A stretch of 64,000 nt of DNA from an uncultured bacterium (lineage in GTDB: Bacteria; Bacillota; Clostridia; Oscillospirales; Oscillospiraceae). The stretch is taken from the NCBI GenBank assembly GCA_947643715.1, contig CANRXB010000008.1, positions 1-64,000 on the forward strand, read 5' to 3'. The notes under the pieces were generated by a model that was not told the origin of the DNA, made no database searches, and saw only the letters and a list, made by a program, of their open reading frames with translations. The position numbers were made by a program, and so were the translations under genes. How positions within the stretch are numbered: the stretch's first letter is position 1; each line of letters starts with the position of its first letter. Below are positions 10,039 to 18,429 of this stretch, piece after piece.

Positions 10039-10115
10039 CGCCGTTCACGCTCCTTCACATTGCCGGACCTGGGTCCCTGCGTATCGTCCCGCCATCCAAT
10101 CATGACGGTCGGCCG

Positions 10116-10664
10116 TCATATCAGCTTCTCCAGCAGTCCCCGGTGGGGAGAGGGGATGACGCAGGTGCTGGTGATGTCCCCGGTGTCCGCGAGCTGGTTG
10201 AGGCAGGAGCCGATCGCCGACTTCACGGCGGACACCTCGCCGGTGAGGATGAGATATCCCTTGCCGCCCAGGCCCCGGGCCACCCGGACCTCCATCAAGG
10301 TGACGTTGGACGCCTTGGCGGCGATGTCCGCCGCACGAACGATGGTGAGGGCGGACATGGTCTCCACCATCCCCAGGGAGGCGATCTTCTCCACGTCGGC
10401 CGTGCCCACCAGGGCGCCGGGCACGGAGCTGTGCACGTTGTTTATGGTATGGTGGCAGATCAGGAACGTGCCCGCCGTCTGGCGGCCGGTCTCCATGGCG
10501 CTCTTCACGGCGCCGACCTGCCCGCTGATGATGATGATGTATTTGCCCGGGCAGATGGCGGTGGCCGTCAACAGCTCCACATTGGCGGCTTTCAGCATCT
10601 CATCGGCAGTCTGCACCCCTGCGGGGATGCTCTTCAGCTCGATCAATCCGATCGACTTTCCCAT
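10116..10664 (-). CDS. pduT: Trimeric tandem-BMC shell protein PduT with Fe-S pore cysteine
   Basis: 182 residues with two BMC domains (about 1-90 and 95-182). 'KSIGLIELKSIPAGVQTAD' opens the first and 'ASLGMVETMSALTIVRAAD' the second. In Salmonella PduT, Cys38 of each subunit binds a [4Fe-4S] cluster in the trimer pore; here residue 38 is also Cys, in 'ATAICPGKY', so the pore cluster is likely conserved. Probably passes electrons between lumen and cytosol together with PduS, the preceding gene. Confidence 0.93.
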   Translation of the reverse strand: MGKSIGLIELKSIPAGVQTADEMLKAANVELLTATAICPGKYIIIISGQVGAVKSAMETGRQTAGTFLICHHTINNVHSSVPGALVGTADVEKIASLGMVETMSALTIVRAADIAAKASNVTLMEVRVARGLGGKGYLILTGEVSAVKSAIGSCLNQLADTGDITSTCVIPSPHRGLLEKLI

Positions 10665-10695
10665 AAGCGTCCTCTTTTCTTATGACTAGATTTCG

Positions 10696-12018
10696 TCACG
10701 CCTGGATGACGATGCTGCCGCCGTCGATGGCCGTGATGGTCCCGTCGATGCTGGCGTGGAGGCAGGAGCCCAGCTTGCCCTCCGGTATCCTGGCGATGAG
10801 GTCGCCTTTGGCCACCCTGGCGCCGGCCTCCACCACCGGCTGCGCCGGCGCGCCCGCGCCCTGCCGCAGAGGAAGGACCACCTTCTGATAAACAGGGACG
10901 TCCTCCTCCATCGGCGCGTCCACGTCGTAGGCGGACAGGCCGAGCTGGTGGATGAGCTTATGGACCGGATAGCGCTTGAGATCCCGGTAAGGGGCGGCGT
11001 GTCCCGGCTGGTCGTGCAGGCCGTTGCGGATGCCCTGTCCGGCCAGGATCTCCTTCATGTTCGCGTTCAGCTTCCAGGGCTGCAGGCCCATGACGCAGGC
11101 GTACTCGCACAAACGGCAGCCCACGCACAGATAGGCGTTCATCGGGGTCTGCTCCGGGTCGCACAGGCTCCCATATGCCGCCACCCGCATGAGCTTGTGG
11201 GGCTGGATCCGGTGGCCCAGCATCCCACGGGGGCACACCTCGGAGCACAAGGAACACTGCATACAGGCCGTGGCGGCAAGGCGGGTGGATCGCGTCACAG
11301 GCCGTTCCAGGCTCGCCAGCAGCGGATGCCCGGCGGGCACTGCGATGAGGCCCTTGGTGGTCTTGGTGACGGGGCTGTCCGGGGAGACCAGCTTGCCCAT
11401 CATGGGCCCGCCGTTCACCACCCGGAAGTCCGTCTCGGTGGGCCCGCCCGCCAGGGCCAGGGCCTGCGCCACGGTGATGCCCAGGGGGACCTTCACGGTC
11501 TTGGGCGTGCGTACCGCGCCGGTGAGGGTGACGTATTTCTCCACCACAGGCCTGCCTTGGGAGGCGTCCAGCACGTTGAGGGCGGTCTCCACATTGGTGA
11601 CCACCACGCCCACGTTCAAGGGGATGCCCCCCTCCGGGACGATCCGTCCGGTGACCTCATAGACGATGACCTGTTCGTCTCCCGCCGGATAGAATGCTCC
11701 CAGCAGGTGGACGCTCAGCCTGGGGTGGCCGGACAGCTCCCTGCGCAGGGAGGCCGCAGCGGCGTGGTAGTGCTCCTTCAGCGCCACCACGCCCTTTTCC
11801 GCGCCTACCTGGTCCACGATCAGCTCCAGGGCCTGGAGCAGCCGCTGCGCCTGCCGGTCCATGAGCTGCTGGTCCACCCGGAGCAAGGGCTCGCATTCCG
11901 CCCCGTTGATGATGACCGTGTCGGCCTTGGCGTCCAGCTTCACGTGGGTGGGGAAGCCCGCGCCCCCCGCGCCCACGACGCCGGCGTTTTGGACCAGGGC
12001 GATCAGATCCTTTTGCAT
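10696..12018 (-). CDS. pduS: Cobalamin reductase PduS (RnfC-like flavo-iron-sulfur protein)
   Basis: Reduces cob(III)alamin towards cob(I)alamin for PduO, using NADH and FMN. The 440-residue protein has the N-terminal 'VGAGGAGFPTHVKL' nucleotide/FMN region of RnfC/NuoF-like proteins, 'IINGAECEPLL', then two ferredoxin-like clusters 'CMQCSLCSEVCP' and 'CVGCRLCEYAC', and a C-terminal biotin-lipoyl-like barrel. True start is ATG 12018 (AAGGGG upstream), not the longer frame that overlaps pduP. Confidence 0.94.
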   Translation of the reverse strand: MQKDLIALVQNAGVVGAGGAGFPTHVKLDAKADTVIINGAECEPLLRVDQQLMDRQAQRLLQALELIVDQVGAEKGVVALKEHYHAAAASLRRELSGHPRLSVHLLGAFYPAGDEQVIVYEVTGRIVPEGGIPLNVGVVVTNVETALNVLDASQGRPVVEKYVTLTGAVRTPKTVKVPLGITVAQALALAGGPTETDFRVVNGGPMMGKLVSPDSPVTKTTKGLIAVPAGHPLLASLERPVTRSTRLAATACMQCSLCSEVCPRGMLGHRIQPHKLMRVAAYGSLCDPEQTPMNAYLCVGCRLCEYACVMGLQPWKLNANMKEILAGQGIRNGLHDQPGHAAPYRDLKRYPVHKLIHQLGLSAYDVDAPMEEDVPVYQKVVLPLRQGAGAPAQPVVEAGARVAKGDLIARIPEGKLGSCLHASIDGTITAIDGGSIVIQA

Positions 12019-12035
12019 AAGCGCACCCCTTCCGA

Positions 12036-13454
12036 TCAGCGCACGTCCAGACCTCCGACCAGCACGCATCTGCGCCGCCGGGCGAAGGACTTGGCTGTGG
12101 TCAGCCCCTCTCCGGTGGGACCGGCGATGGTGAACGTCGTGCAGCCCTCGCCGCCCACGCCGATGCCGGCATAGGAGGGGCCGTTCTTCACGAAGATGGT
12201 GGTCTGGATCAGCTTGGCCATCTTGGTCAGCTTATCCACGTTCCGGGAGTGCATCATGGCGGTGTGGCGGTTGCCGTGCTCCACCCGGATGGCCATGTCG
12301 ATGGCGGCGTCCACATCGGGCACCCGCACGATGGGCAGGATGGGCATCATCAGCTCCACCTGCACGAAGGGATGGTCCTCGGTGGTCTCCATCATGATGA
12401 CCTTCACGTCGCTGCCCACGCTGACGCCCACTTTTTCCAGGATATATCTGGCGCTCTTGCCCACGAAGTCGGTGACGGGATGCTTGCCGTCCTGCTTCAC
12501 CACCAGCTTCGTCAGTTTGTCGATGAGGGCGGGATCCTTGAGCTCATATGCGCCGCTCTTCTTCATGTTGAACATGAGGTAATCGGCCACGCTGTCCACC
12601 ACGATGACCTCTTTTTCCGCGATGCAGGGCAGATTGTTGTCGAAGCTGCACCCGTCCACGATGTCCTGGGCGGCTTTCTCGATGTTGGCGGTCTCGTCCA
12701 CCACCACAGGGGGGTTGCCCGCGCCGGCGCCGATGGCCTTCTTGCCGCTGGACAGCACGGTCTTGACGATGGCGGGGCCGCCGGTGGCCACCAGCATACG
12801 CACCTTGGGGTGGCTCATCATCGCGTTGGTGTTCTCGATGGAGGGCTCGGACACGGTGACCACCAGGTTGGCGGGCGCGCCTGCCCGGGCCAGCGCCCGG
12901 TTGATGAGCTGGATCAGGTGCAGCGACACCATCTTGGCCCGGGGATGGGGGCTGAACACCACGCTGTTGCCCGCCGCCAGCATCCCGATGGAGTTGCAGA
13001 TGACGGTCTCGGTGGGGTTGGTGGTGGGAGTGATGGCCCCGATCACGCCGAAGGGGGAATACTCCACCAGGGTGAGGCCGTCGTCGCCGCTCATGGCGTC
13101 GGTGGTCAGGTCCTCGATGCCGGGGGACTTGGTGGCGGCCAGACGGTTCTTCACCAGCTTGTACTCATATCCGCCCATGCCGGTCTCCTCCACGGCCAGG
13201 CGGGAGATGTAGTCCAGGTTCTCCTCCTCCAGCACCACGTCCCGGATGGCCTGGACATACTTGGCCCGGTCGTGCATGGAGCAGTTCAGATATGCTTTCT
13301 GAGCGGCGGCGGCGGCCTCCACGGCGTCGTCCATACTCTCGAACACGCCCCAGTCGCCGCCGGCAGCGGCGCAGTTGGGCTCGGGGCTGCCCATATCGAC
13401 GCGGCTGAGCACCTGCCTGACGATGTTGGCCACCACTTGTTCATCGAAGCTCAT
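12036..13454 (-). CDS. pduP: CoA-acylating propionaldehyde dehydrogenase PduP
   Basis: Oxidises propionaldehyde (or 3-hydroxypropionaldehyde) to acyl-CoA with NAD inside the compartment. The 472-residue aldehyde dehydrogenase-fold protein begins with an amphipathic helix, 'DEQVVANIVRQVLSRV', of the kind that targets PduP to the shell lumen. It has the catalytic cysteine in 'CSFDNNLPCIAEKEVIVV' and the 'ITPTTNPTETVICN' cofactor loop. AAGGAGG stands before ATG 13454. Length is normal for the family. Confidence 0.95.
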   Translation of the reverse strand: MSFDEQVVANIVRQVLSRVDMGSPEPNCAAAGGDWGVFESMDDAVEAAAAAQKAYLNCSMHDRAKYVQAIRDVVLEEENLDYISRLAVEETGMGGYEYKLVKNRLAATKSPGIEDLTTDAMSGDDGLTLVEYSPFGVIGAITPTTNPTETVICNSIGMLAAGNSVVFSPHPRAKMVSLHLIQLINRALARAGAPANLVVTVSEPSIENTNAMMSHPKVRMLVATGGPAIVKTVLSSGKKAIGAGAGNPPVVVDETANIEKAAQDIVDGCSFDNNLPCIAEKEVIVVDSVADYLMFNMKKSGAYELKDPALIDKLTKLVVKQDGKHPVTDFVGKSARYILEKVGVSVGSDVKVIMMETTEDHPFVQVELMMPILPIVRVPDVDAAIDMAIRVEHGNRHTAMMHSRNVDKLTKMAKLIQTTIFVKNGPSYAGIGVGGEGCTTFTIAGPTGEGLTTAKSFARRRRCVLVGGLDVR

Positions 13455-13466
13455 TGCGGTTCCTCC

Positions 13467-14435
13467 TTAAATCAACATTGCGTGACGGGCGATCTCCATG
13501 TCCTGCTCCACCGTCCCGCCGGACACGCCGATCCCGCCGGCCACCTTTCCGTCCACCAGATAGGGGAAGCCGCCGCCGAACAGGACGATCCTGCCGGGAA
13601 CGGTGTTCTCGATCCCGTAGAGGGGGCCGTCCGGCCGGGAGGCCGCGCCCAATTCATGGGTGGGCATCTGGAAAGCGTAGGCGGTGTACGCTTTGCCCGC
13701 CGACACCTCCACGCTCCCCACCAGCGCGTCCTCCATCCGCTGGAGCAGCACCAGGTTGCCCCCCGCGTCCACAGCGGAGAACACCGAGGGGACGCCCAGC
13801 TCCGTGGACTTTTCCATGGCCCGGGCGGCCATGCGCTGGGCGAGCTCCAGGCTCATGGGCGGCAGGCCGCGGTCGGTCCGCTGCTCCATGGCCTGCTTCA
13901 CCATGTCCGTCACCGTTTCCCGCATCCGGGTCAAGTCCTCCTGGAGCCGGGCCATGGCGTAGATGGCGTCGGACAGCCGGTTGATATAACGCACCAGCAC
14001 CTCCCGCACAGGCAGCTCCACGACGCGCCGTTCCGCCCGCCGGACGATGGTGCGGGCCACATGGAGGGCCGCAGAGGCGGGGTCCACGCCGGGGATGACG
14101 AAGTGGGTCTGTTTGCCGGTGGTCTGGGTGCAGGTGTCCACTACCCGCTCCAGGAAGGCCACGTCCGCCTCGGAGATGTTGCCCTTCAGGCCGGCGGCGG
14201 TCTGCTCGCAGTCGCTGGCCAGCTCCGCGCCCACGGAGAACAGCCGCCCCTGGATGGCGCGCACCGTGGTGCGGATATACTCGTTGTCCGTCTGGGTATA
14301 GGCCAGGCCCAGCATGGAGTTGGCCTCGTCGATGGTGCCGTAGCATTCCACCCTGGGGTCGGATTTGCTCACCCGGCCGCCGCCCACCAGGCTGGTCTGC
14401 CCCTTGTCGCCGGTCTTGGTATAGAGGTTCGCCAT
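13467..14435 (-). CDS. pduO: PduO: ATP:cob(I)alamin adenosyltransferase fused to a GlcG/HbpS domain
   Basis: Makes adenosylcobalamin for the diol dehydratase. Residues 1-180 are the PduO-type adenosyltransferase ('KTGDKGQTSLVGGGRVSK' ATP loop; 'RAERRVVELP' C-terminal helix). Residues 185-322 are a GlcG/HbpS (DUF336) domain with 'AGKAYTAYAFQMPTHEL' and 'GGIGVSGGTVEQDMEIA', which in other PduO proteins binds haem or flavin. Start ATG 14435 overlaps the pduN stop by one base. Confidence 0.94.
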   Translation of the reverse strand: MANLYTKTGDKGQTSLVGGGRVSKSDPRVECYGTIDEANSMLGLAYTQTDNEYIRTTVRAIQGRLFSVGAELASDCEQTAAGLKGNISEADVAFLERVVDTCTQTTGKQTHFVIPGVDPASAALHVARTIVRRAERRVVELPVREVLVRYINRLSDAIYAMARLQEDLTRMRETVTDMVKQAMEQRTDRGLPPMSLELAQRMAARAMEKSTELGVPSVFSAVDAGGNLVLLQRMEDALVGSVEVSAGKAYTAYAFQMPTHELGAASRPDGPLYGIENTVPGRIVLFGGGFPYLVDGKVAGGIGVSGGTVEQDMEIARHAMLI

Positions 14436-14701
14436 CAGCCCACCTCCACCGTATCCACGATGCCCACGATGGACGTGTCGATGGGGGCCGAGCCGTTGCC
14501 GAACACGTAACGGGCCGAGCTGCCCTTACATACGATGACGATCTCACCGGTGCCTGCGCCTACGGAGTCCACCGCGATCTCGGTGCTGCCCTCCCGCTCC
14601 AGGCGTTCGGTGAGCTTCTCCACGATGAGCAGCTTCATCCCGACCAGATCCTGGTTCTTGCTGGTGGAGACCACGGTGCCGATCACTCTGCCTAGATACA
14701 T
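14435..14701 (-). CDS. pduN: Pentameric vertex protein PduN (EutN/CcmL family)
   Basis: 88-residue BMC vertex protein: 'LGRVIGTVVSTSKNQDLVG' at the N-terminus, 'VDSVGAGTGEIVIVCKGSSA' in the middle and 'DTSIVGIVDTVEV' at the end are the EutN/CcmL signature. Pentamers cap the twelve vertices of the shell. Overlaps pduO by one base. Confidence 0.94.
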   Translation of the reverse strand: MYLGRVIGTVVSTSKNQDLVGMKLLIVEKLTERLEREGSTEIAVDSVGAGTGEIVIVCKGSSARYVFGNGSAPIDTSIVGIVDTVEVG

Positions 14702-14719
14702 TTTGCTCCACCTTTCTCC

Positions 14720-15550
14720 TTATGGTTCGATTCGGATGGTCACGCCCCGCCTGCGGGCCTCGTCCGAGGCGAGCGCGGTGACGATAGTGCCTTTGGGTGC
14801 GATGATGACCGCGCCCTGGGGGGCGGTGTTCACCGCTTTCACGCTGAGGACCTTGCCCGTCATGGCGGGCCGGATCGTCGGATGCCCGCTGCCGGAAGAG
14901 GGTTCGGGCCCGGAGGGCTCCGCCGGGACCTGACCGCCGGGCAGGAAGCTGTGGATCGCCCGGAGGGCGTCCTCCTGGAGCCGGTCCGAGGTGGTCATGC
15001 GCGCTCCGTATGCCTGGAGCTTCTCCAGGTTGCCCCGGAGGGCGGCCTTCAAGGGCTGGGTCATGCGGAAGCCCCGGCGCGCCCGCTCCGGAGCGTCGGG
15101 ACAGGCACCGTCCACGGCGATGACCACGTTCTTGCCCTTCATCAAGCCGTCCAGGACGATCGCGGCGGCGGGGGTGTCCGCCATGCAGTTGGCCACATGG
15201 GCGGCAGTGTTCACCGTCAGGGTGGGCACCAGGATGGTGTCGTACCGGGTGGTCAGGACCTCCGGAGACTGTCCCGGCGTCTCCACCCAAAGCTCCTCCG
15301 GCGCCAGTGCGGCCCTGACCGGATCGGTGCCCAGGATGGCCGCGGCGCTGCGGGTCATGAGCGCGCGGTAGGTGAAGCCCTCCTCACGCAGCCCTTCCAG
15401 GCTGTGCAGCGCGGATCGGGCGCCCATGTCGGAGCCGGTGAACACCACCAGCGCACGCTTTTGCCGTTCCACCAGCTTTTGCACCACCCGCTCCGCCAGC
15501 TCGTCCGCCAGCAGGGTCAGGGCCAGGGCGTATCGTTCCTTTTCTGTCAA
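14720..15550 (-). CDS. Microcompartment-associated flavoprotein-like protein (PduM position)
   Basis: 276 residues at the place where pduM sits in other pdu operons. Residues 1-30 form an amphipathic helix ('ELAERVVQKLVERQ') suited to lumen targeting. Residues 35-210 resemble a flavoprotein (PF02441-type) Rossmann domain: 'VVFTGSDMGARSALHSL', 'YDTILVPTLTVNTAAHVAN' and 'KNVVIAVDGACPDAPER'. The final 45 residues ('APKGTIVTALASDEARRRG') look like the short C-terminal module shared by PduM- and EutQ-type proteins. The start is a TTG at 15550 after GGGTGA. Function unknown; cofactor handling is an inference. Confidence 0.7.
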   Translation of the reverse strand: MTEKERYALALTLLADELAERVVQKLVERQKRALVVFTGSDMGARSALHSLEGLREEGFTYRALMTRSAAAILGTDPVRAALAPEELWVETPGQSPEVLTTRYDTILVPTLTVNTAAHVANCMADTPAAAIVLDGLMKGKNVVIAVDGACPDAPERARRGFRMTQPLKAALRGNLEKLQAYGARMTTSDRLQEDALRAIHSFLPGGQVPAEPSGPEPSSGSGHPTIRPAMTGKVLSVKAVNTAPQGAVIIAPKGTIVTALASDEARRRGVTIRIEP

Positions 15551-15565
15551 TGGTCGTCACCCGCC

Positions 15566-16393
15566 TTATTCGGTGCAGTTCATAGCGATCCCCAGCGGCG
15601 TCACCAGCAGCGGGGCCACCGGCTTCACCACGGGGACGTCCAGATATTTTTGGAACACGGTCTCGAACTCGGTGAAGCAGCATGCGCCCCCCACCACATA
15701 GACCGTGTCCACCGGGCATCTCGTCAGACAGCGCTTGACGATGTCGGCCATCTTCTCCACTACCGGTCGGATCACCGGGAACACGCTGTGTTCCTGGGCC
15801 GGATCTCGCTTCATCAGCTCGGCCTCCTGGGTGCTGCACCCATGGAAGCCCGCCAGCACCAGGGTCATATGGGTCCCGCCGGTGGGCTCGTCGTCCACAT
15901 GGATGACCTTGCCGTCCTTCAGGATGCTGATGCCTGTGGTGCCGCCGCCGACATCGACCACCGCCCCGTCCGTGATGCCCAATACGGAGGCGGCCGCGGT
16001 GGGCTCATCCACGGTGTTGGTCAGCCGGAACCCGGCCGCCTCCACCATGTTTCCAATGGCCTTGACGCTCCCCGACACGATGCCCGGGGGGATCGCACAG
16101 CCCCCCGCGTCCAAAACGGTCCCGAGCTGCTGCTCCAGCTCGGCCTTCAGCCGGGTGACGGTGCGGACGGCGCCCATGTAGTCCACCACGACGCCGTCGC
16201 GCACCACGGTGGACGGATAGGTGGTCCCGGCCACCGGCCGGCCCTCGCGGTCCACGACGGCCAGCACGATGTTGGCCGTGCCCAGATCCACCCCGGTGCG
16301 CAGGGGCCCCGTCCAAGGGGCGTTCTTATGCTCTTCGATGAGGCGTTGGAACTCCCGCAGGGTCTCGTTGCACGCCGTCATGTCATGGCTCAT
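15566..16393 (-). CDS. eutJ: EutJ-type Hsp70-like microcompartment chaperone
   Basis: 275-residue actin/Hsp70-fold ATPase: 'TGVDLGTANIVLAVVD' is phosphate loop 1, 'GAVVDVGGGTTGISIL' loop 2 and 'VDTVYVVGGACCFTEF' the adenosine motif. EutJ family members occur in ethanolamine and propanediol microcompartment operons and are thought to help assembly or reactivation. Start ATG 16393 has GGAG eight bases upstream; an in-frame TTG two codons earlier is not preferred. Confidence 0.9.
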   Translation of the reverse strand: MSHDMTACNETLREFQRLIEEHKNAPWTGPLRTGVDLGTANIVLAVVDREGRPVAGTTYPSTVVRDGVVVDYMGAVRTVTRLKAELEQQLGTVLDAGGCAIPPGIVSGSVKAIGNMVEAAGFRLTNTVDEPTAAASVLGITDGAVVDVGGGTTGISILKDGKVIHVDDEPTGGTHMTLVLAGFHGCSTQEAELMKRDPAQEHSVFPVIRPVVEKMADIVKRCLTRCPVDTVYVVGGACCFTEFETVFQKYLDVPVVKPVAPLLVTPLGIAMNCTE

Positions 16394-16414
16394 ATCCAAA
16401 ACTCCATCCTAGAG

Positions 16415-17071
16415 CTATGCTCGATCTGCGATGATGTAGGCCCGGTCGCCGTTCTTCACGCCCAGGGCGTTGGCTTCCTCCACATCGATGTGCATCTCCG
16501 GGGCGAACTGCTCGGAGACGCGGATCAGGACGTTGTGGAGCACCGCGCCGCGCACGCCGCCGATCTCCACCTTCACGAGCTGTTTGTCCCGTACGCCGAT
16601 GCGCCGGGCATCCTCGGGGGTGAGATGGATGTGGCGCAGGGCGGCGATGGTGCCGGTGTCCTTCTCGATCCTTCCTTTGGGCCCGATGATGGCCACGCCC
16701 GGCGTGCCCTCCAGCTTCCCGGATTCCCGGATGGGGGGATGTACGCCCAGGGCGAAGCCGTCCGCGATGGATATCTCCACCTGGGACTCGCTCCGCAGGG
16801 GGCCGAGCACGCGCACGCGGCTCAGCTCCCCTTTGGGTCCATGGAGGGTAACGGTCTCTTCAGCAGCGTACTGGCCCGGTTGGCCCAGCTCTTTCTTGAA
16901 GGTCAGCTCGCTGTCCTGCCCGAACAGGATGTCCATGTCCGCCCGGTCCAGATGGATGTGGCGGTTGGAGACGCCGATGGGCACCGAGCGCTGGAAACGC
17001 TCCAGCTCCTCGATGACCAGCCGCGTGACCAGGCGGACGAACATCTCATAGGTCTGCTGGTTTCTCTCCAC
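16415..17071 (-). CDS. pduL: Phosphate propanoyltransferase PduL
   Basis: Converts propanoyl-CoA to propanoyl-phosphate and frees CoA inside the compartment. The 218-residue protein has a lumen-targeting N-terminal helix ('YEMFVRLVTRLVIEELERF') followed by the PduL tandem beta-barrels with zinc-binding histidines in 'VSNRHIHLDRADMDILFG' and 'AALRHIHLTPEDARRIGV'. Start is GTG 17071 with AAAGGTGG eight bases upstream. No propionate kinase (pduW) follows in this operon. Confidence 0.95.
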   Translation of the reverse strand: MERNQQTYEMFVRLVTRLVIEELERFQRSVPIGVSNRHIHLDRADMDILFGQDSELTFKKELGQPGQYAAEETVTLHGPKGELSRVRVLGPLRSESQVEISIADGFALGVHPPIRESGKLEGTPGVAIIGPKGRIEKDTGTIAALRHIHLTPEDARRIGVRDKQLVKVEIGGVRGAVLHNVLIRVSEQFAPEMHIDVEEANALGVKNGDRAYIIADRA

Positions 17072-17087
17072 GGTCTATACCACCTTT

Positions 17088-17369
17088 TTACAGGTCTTTG
17101 GGCAGGATCTTCTCCACGTCGGTGTGGGGCCTGGGGATGACATGGACGGAGACGACCTCGCCGACCTTCTCGGCTGCGGCGGAACCGGCGTCCACAGACG
17201 CCTTGACGGCGCCCACGTCGCCCCGGACCATGACGGTGACCAGGCCGGAGCCGATCTTCTCATAGCCGACGAGGGAGACGTTGGCGGACTTGGTCATGGC
17301 GTCCGCGGCCTCGATGGCGCCCACCAGGCCCTTGGTCTCGACCATGCCGAGAGCTTCACCCATACTCAT
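17088..17369 (-). CDS. pduJ: Hexameric BMC shell protein PduJ
   Basis: 93-residue single-BMC shell protein: '[18 protein letters not shown]', then '[18 protein letters not shown]' and '[15 protein letters not shown]'. Nearly the same protein as PduA at 24032-24310 (differences mainly at the ends), including a 62-base identical DNA block. AGGAGG stands before ATG 17369. Confidence 0.95.
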   Translation of the reverse strand: MSMGEALGMVETKGLVGAIEAADAMTKSANVSLVGYEKIGSGLVTVMVRGDVGAVKASVDAGSAAAEKVGEVVSVHVIPRPHTDVEKILPKDL

Positions 17370-17403
17370 AGTTACCTCCTAATGATGATCAGACCTTCTC
17401 AGG

Positions 17404-18060
17404 TCATTGTTTGCGCTTGACGCCCTTTTTCGCCGGGGCCCGCTTGGTCTGCTTGGGCTTGGCGGAAGCGGCCTCGGCGGTGTCCTCCGCCGGGAGGATC
17501 TCCTGCTCGGGCTCTTCCTGGACCGCCTCCGGCCCGGGCCCCGCCGGGACTCCGGGGTCCTGCTCGGGCTCCTGTTCTGAGGGTTCGGGGACGTCCTCAG
17601 CCTCCGGCTGAAGGTCCGCTCCCGCTTCGGGCGTTTCCGGTACCGCCTCAGGCGGGGCCGGCGTCTCGGCCTCCGGCGGCGGGGCGGCCTCTTCCTTTTC
17701 CGGCTCATCGGGGCCTGCGGGCGGCTGCGGGGGAGCGGGCGGTTCGGGCTCCGGCGGAGGCTTCGGGGGATCGTATCCCACCGTGTCCCCATTGCGGATG
17801 AGCATCGCCAGCCCATCGGCGGGCCGCGGGATCACCCGCGTGCTCACCACCCGGGAGACCTTGCCGGCGGCGATCCGGGCGGCGTCCACAGCGGCCTTCA
17901 CGGCCCCCACGTCGCCTTGGATCTTCACGGTGGTCCAGCCGCCGCCGCGGGTCAGCTCATAGCCGATCAGCTCCACGTTGGCCGACTTCACCGCCGCGTC
18001 TGCGGCCTCGATGCCGCCCGCCAGCCCCTGGGTCTCGATGAGTCCTAAACTTTTCTGCAT
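17404..18060 (-). CDS. pduK: BMC shell protein PduK with long Pro/Glu-rich tail
   Basis: 218 residues: an N-terminal BMC domain (about 1-88, 'MQKSLGLIETQGLAGGIEA' to 'VVSTRVIPRPADGLAM') and a tail of about 125 residues rich in Pro, Glu and Ala that ends in a strongly basic segment ('KPKQTKRAPAKKGVKRKQ'). Salmonella PduK is about 160 residues and carries an Fe-S-type cysteine motif in its tail; no cysteine is present here. Start ATG 18060 after AGGAGG; the upstream extension of the frame overlaps pduH and is not coding. Confidence 0.9.
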   Translation of the reverse strand: MQKSLGLIETQGLAGGIEAADAAVKSANVELIGYELTRGGGWTTVKIQGDVGAVKAAVDAARIAAGKVSRVVSTRVIPRPADGLAMLIRNGDTVGYDPPKPPPEPEPPAPPQPPAGPDEPEKEEAAPPPEAETPAPPEAVPETPEAGADLQPEAEDVPEPSEQEPEQDPGVPAGPGPEAVQEEPEQEILPAEDTAEAASAKPKQTKRAPAKKGVKRKQ

Positions 18061-18071
18061 ACACGTACCTC

Positions 18072-18428
18072 CTAGTCCAGAGGTTTCAGCGGCAGCTTCT
18101 TCACCAGCCGCGCCGCGTTGGCCCCCAGGATTCGCACCTGGTCGGACTGACGGGCGGGGACGCGGTAAAGGGGCCGGTCCTGGCTCAGCTTGGAATAGTG
18201 CAGGACCACGAACTGGCGATCCAGTCCCAGGCCCACTTCCAGACGGGAAGCCTGTGCGGCCTCCCAAGCCAGGTCCAGCGCGTCCATCCCTCCCTTGGGA
18301 GCCTCCTCCCAGGGGATGCCCTCCTCCTCCATCCCATAGGTAAGCTGCCGCAGGGCCGACTGGGGAGCGTCAGGGGACATGAGGATGTGGACGCTGGGCT
18401 TCGTCATCTCGAGCTGTATGGCGGGCAT
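18072..18428 (-). CDS. pduH: Diol dehydratase reactivase small subunit PduH
   Basis: 118 residues matching the small subunit of the diol/glycerol dehydratase reactivating factor: 'PSVHILMSPDAPQSALRQL', 'GMEEEGIPWEEA' and 'GLDRQFVVLHYSKL'. With PduG it exchanges damaged cobalamin out of PduCDE. The ATG lies one base after the pduG stop, so the two subunits are coupled. Confidence 0.93.
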   Translation of the reverse strand: MPAIQLEMTKPSVHILMSPDAPQSALRQLTYGMEEEGIPWEEAPKGGMDALDLAWEAAQASRLEVGLGLDRQFVVLHYSKLSQDRPLYRVPARQSDQVRILGANAARLVKKLPLKPLD

Positions 18429-18429
18429 A

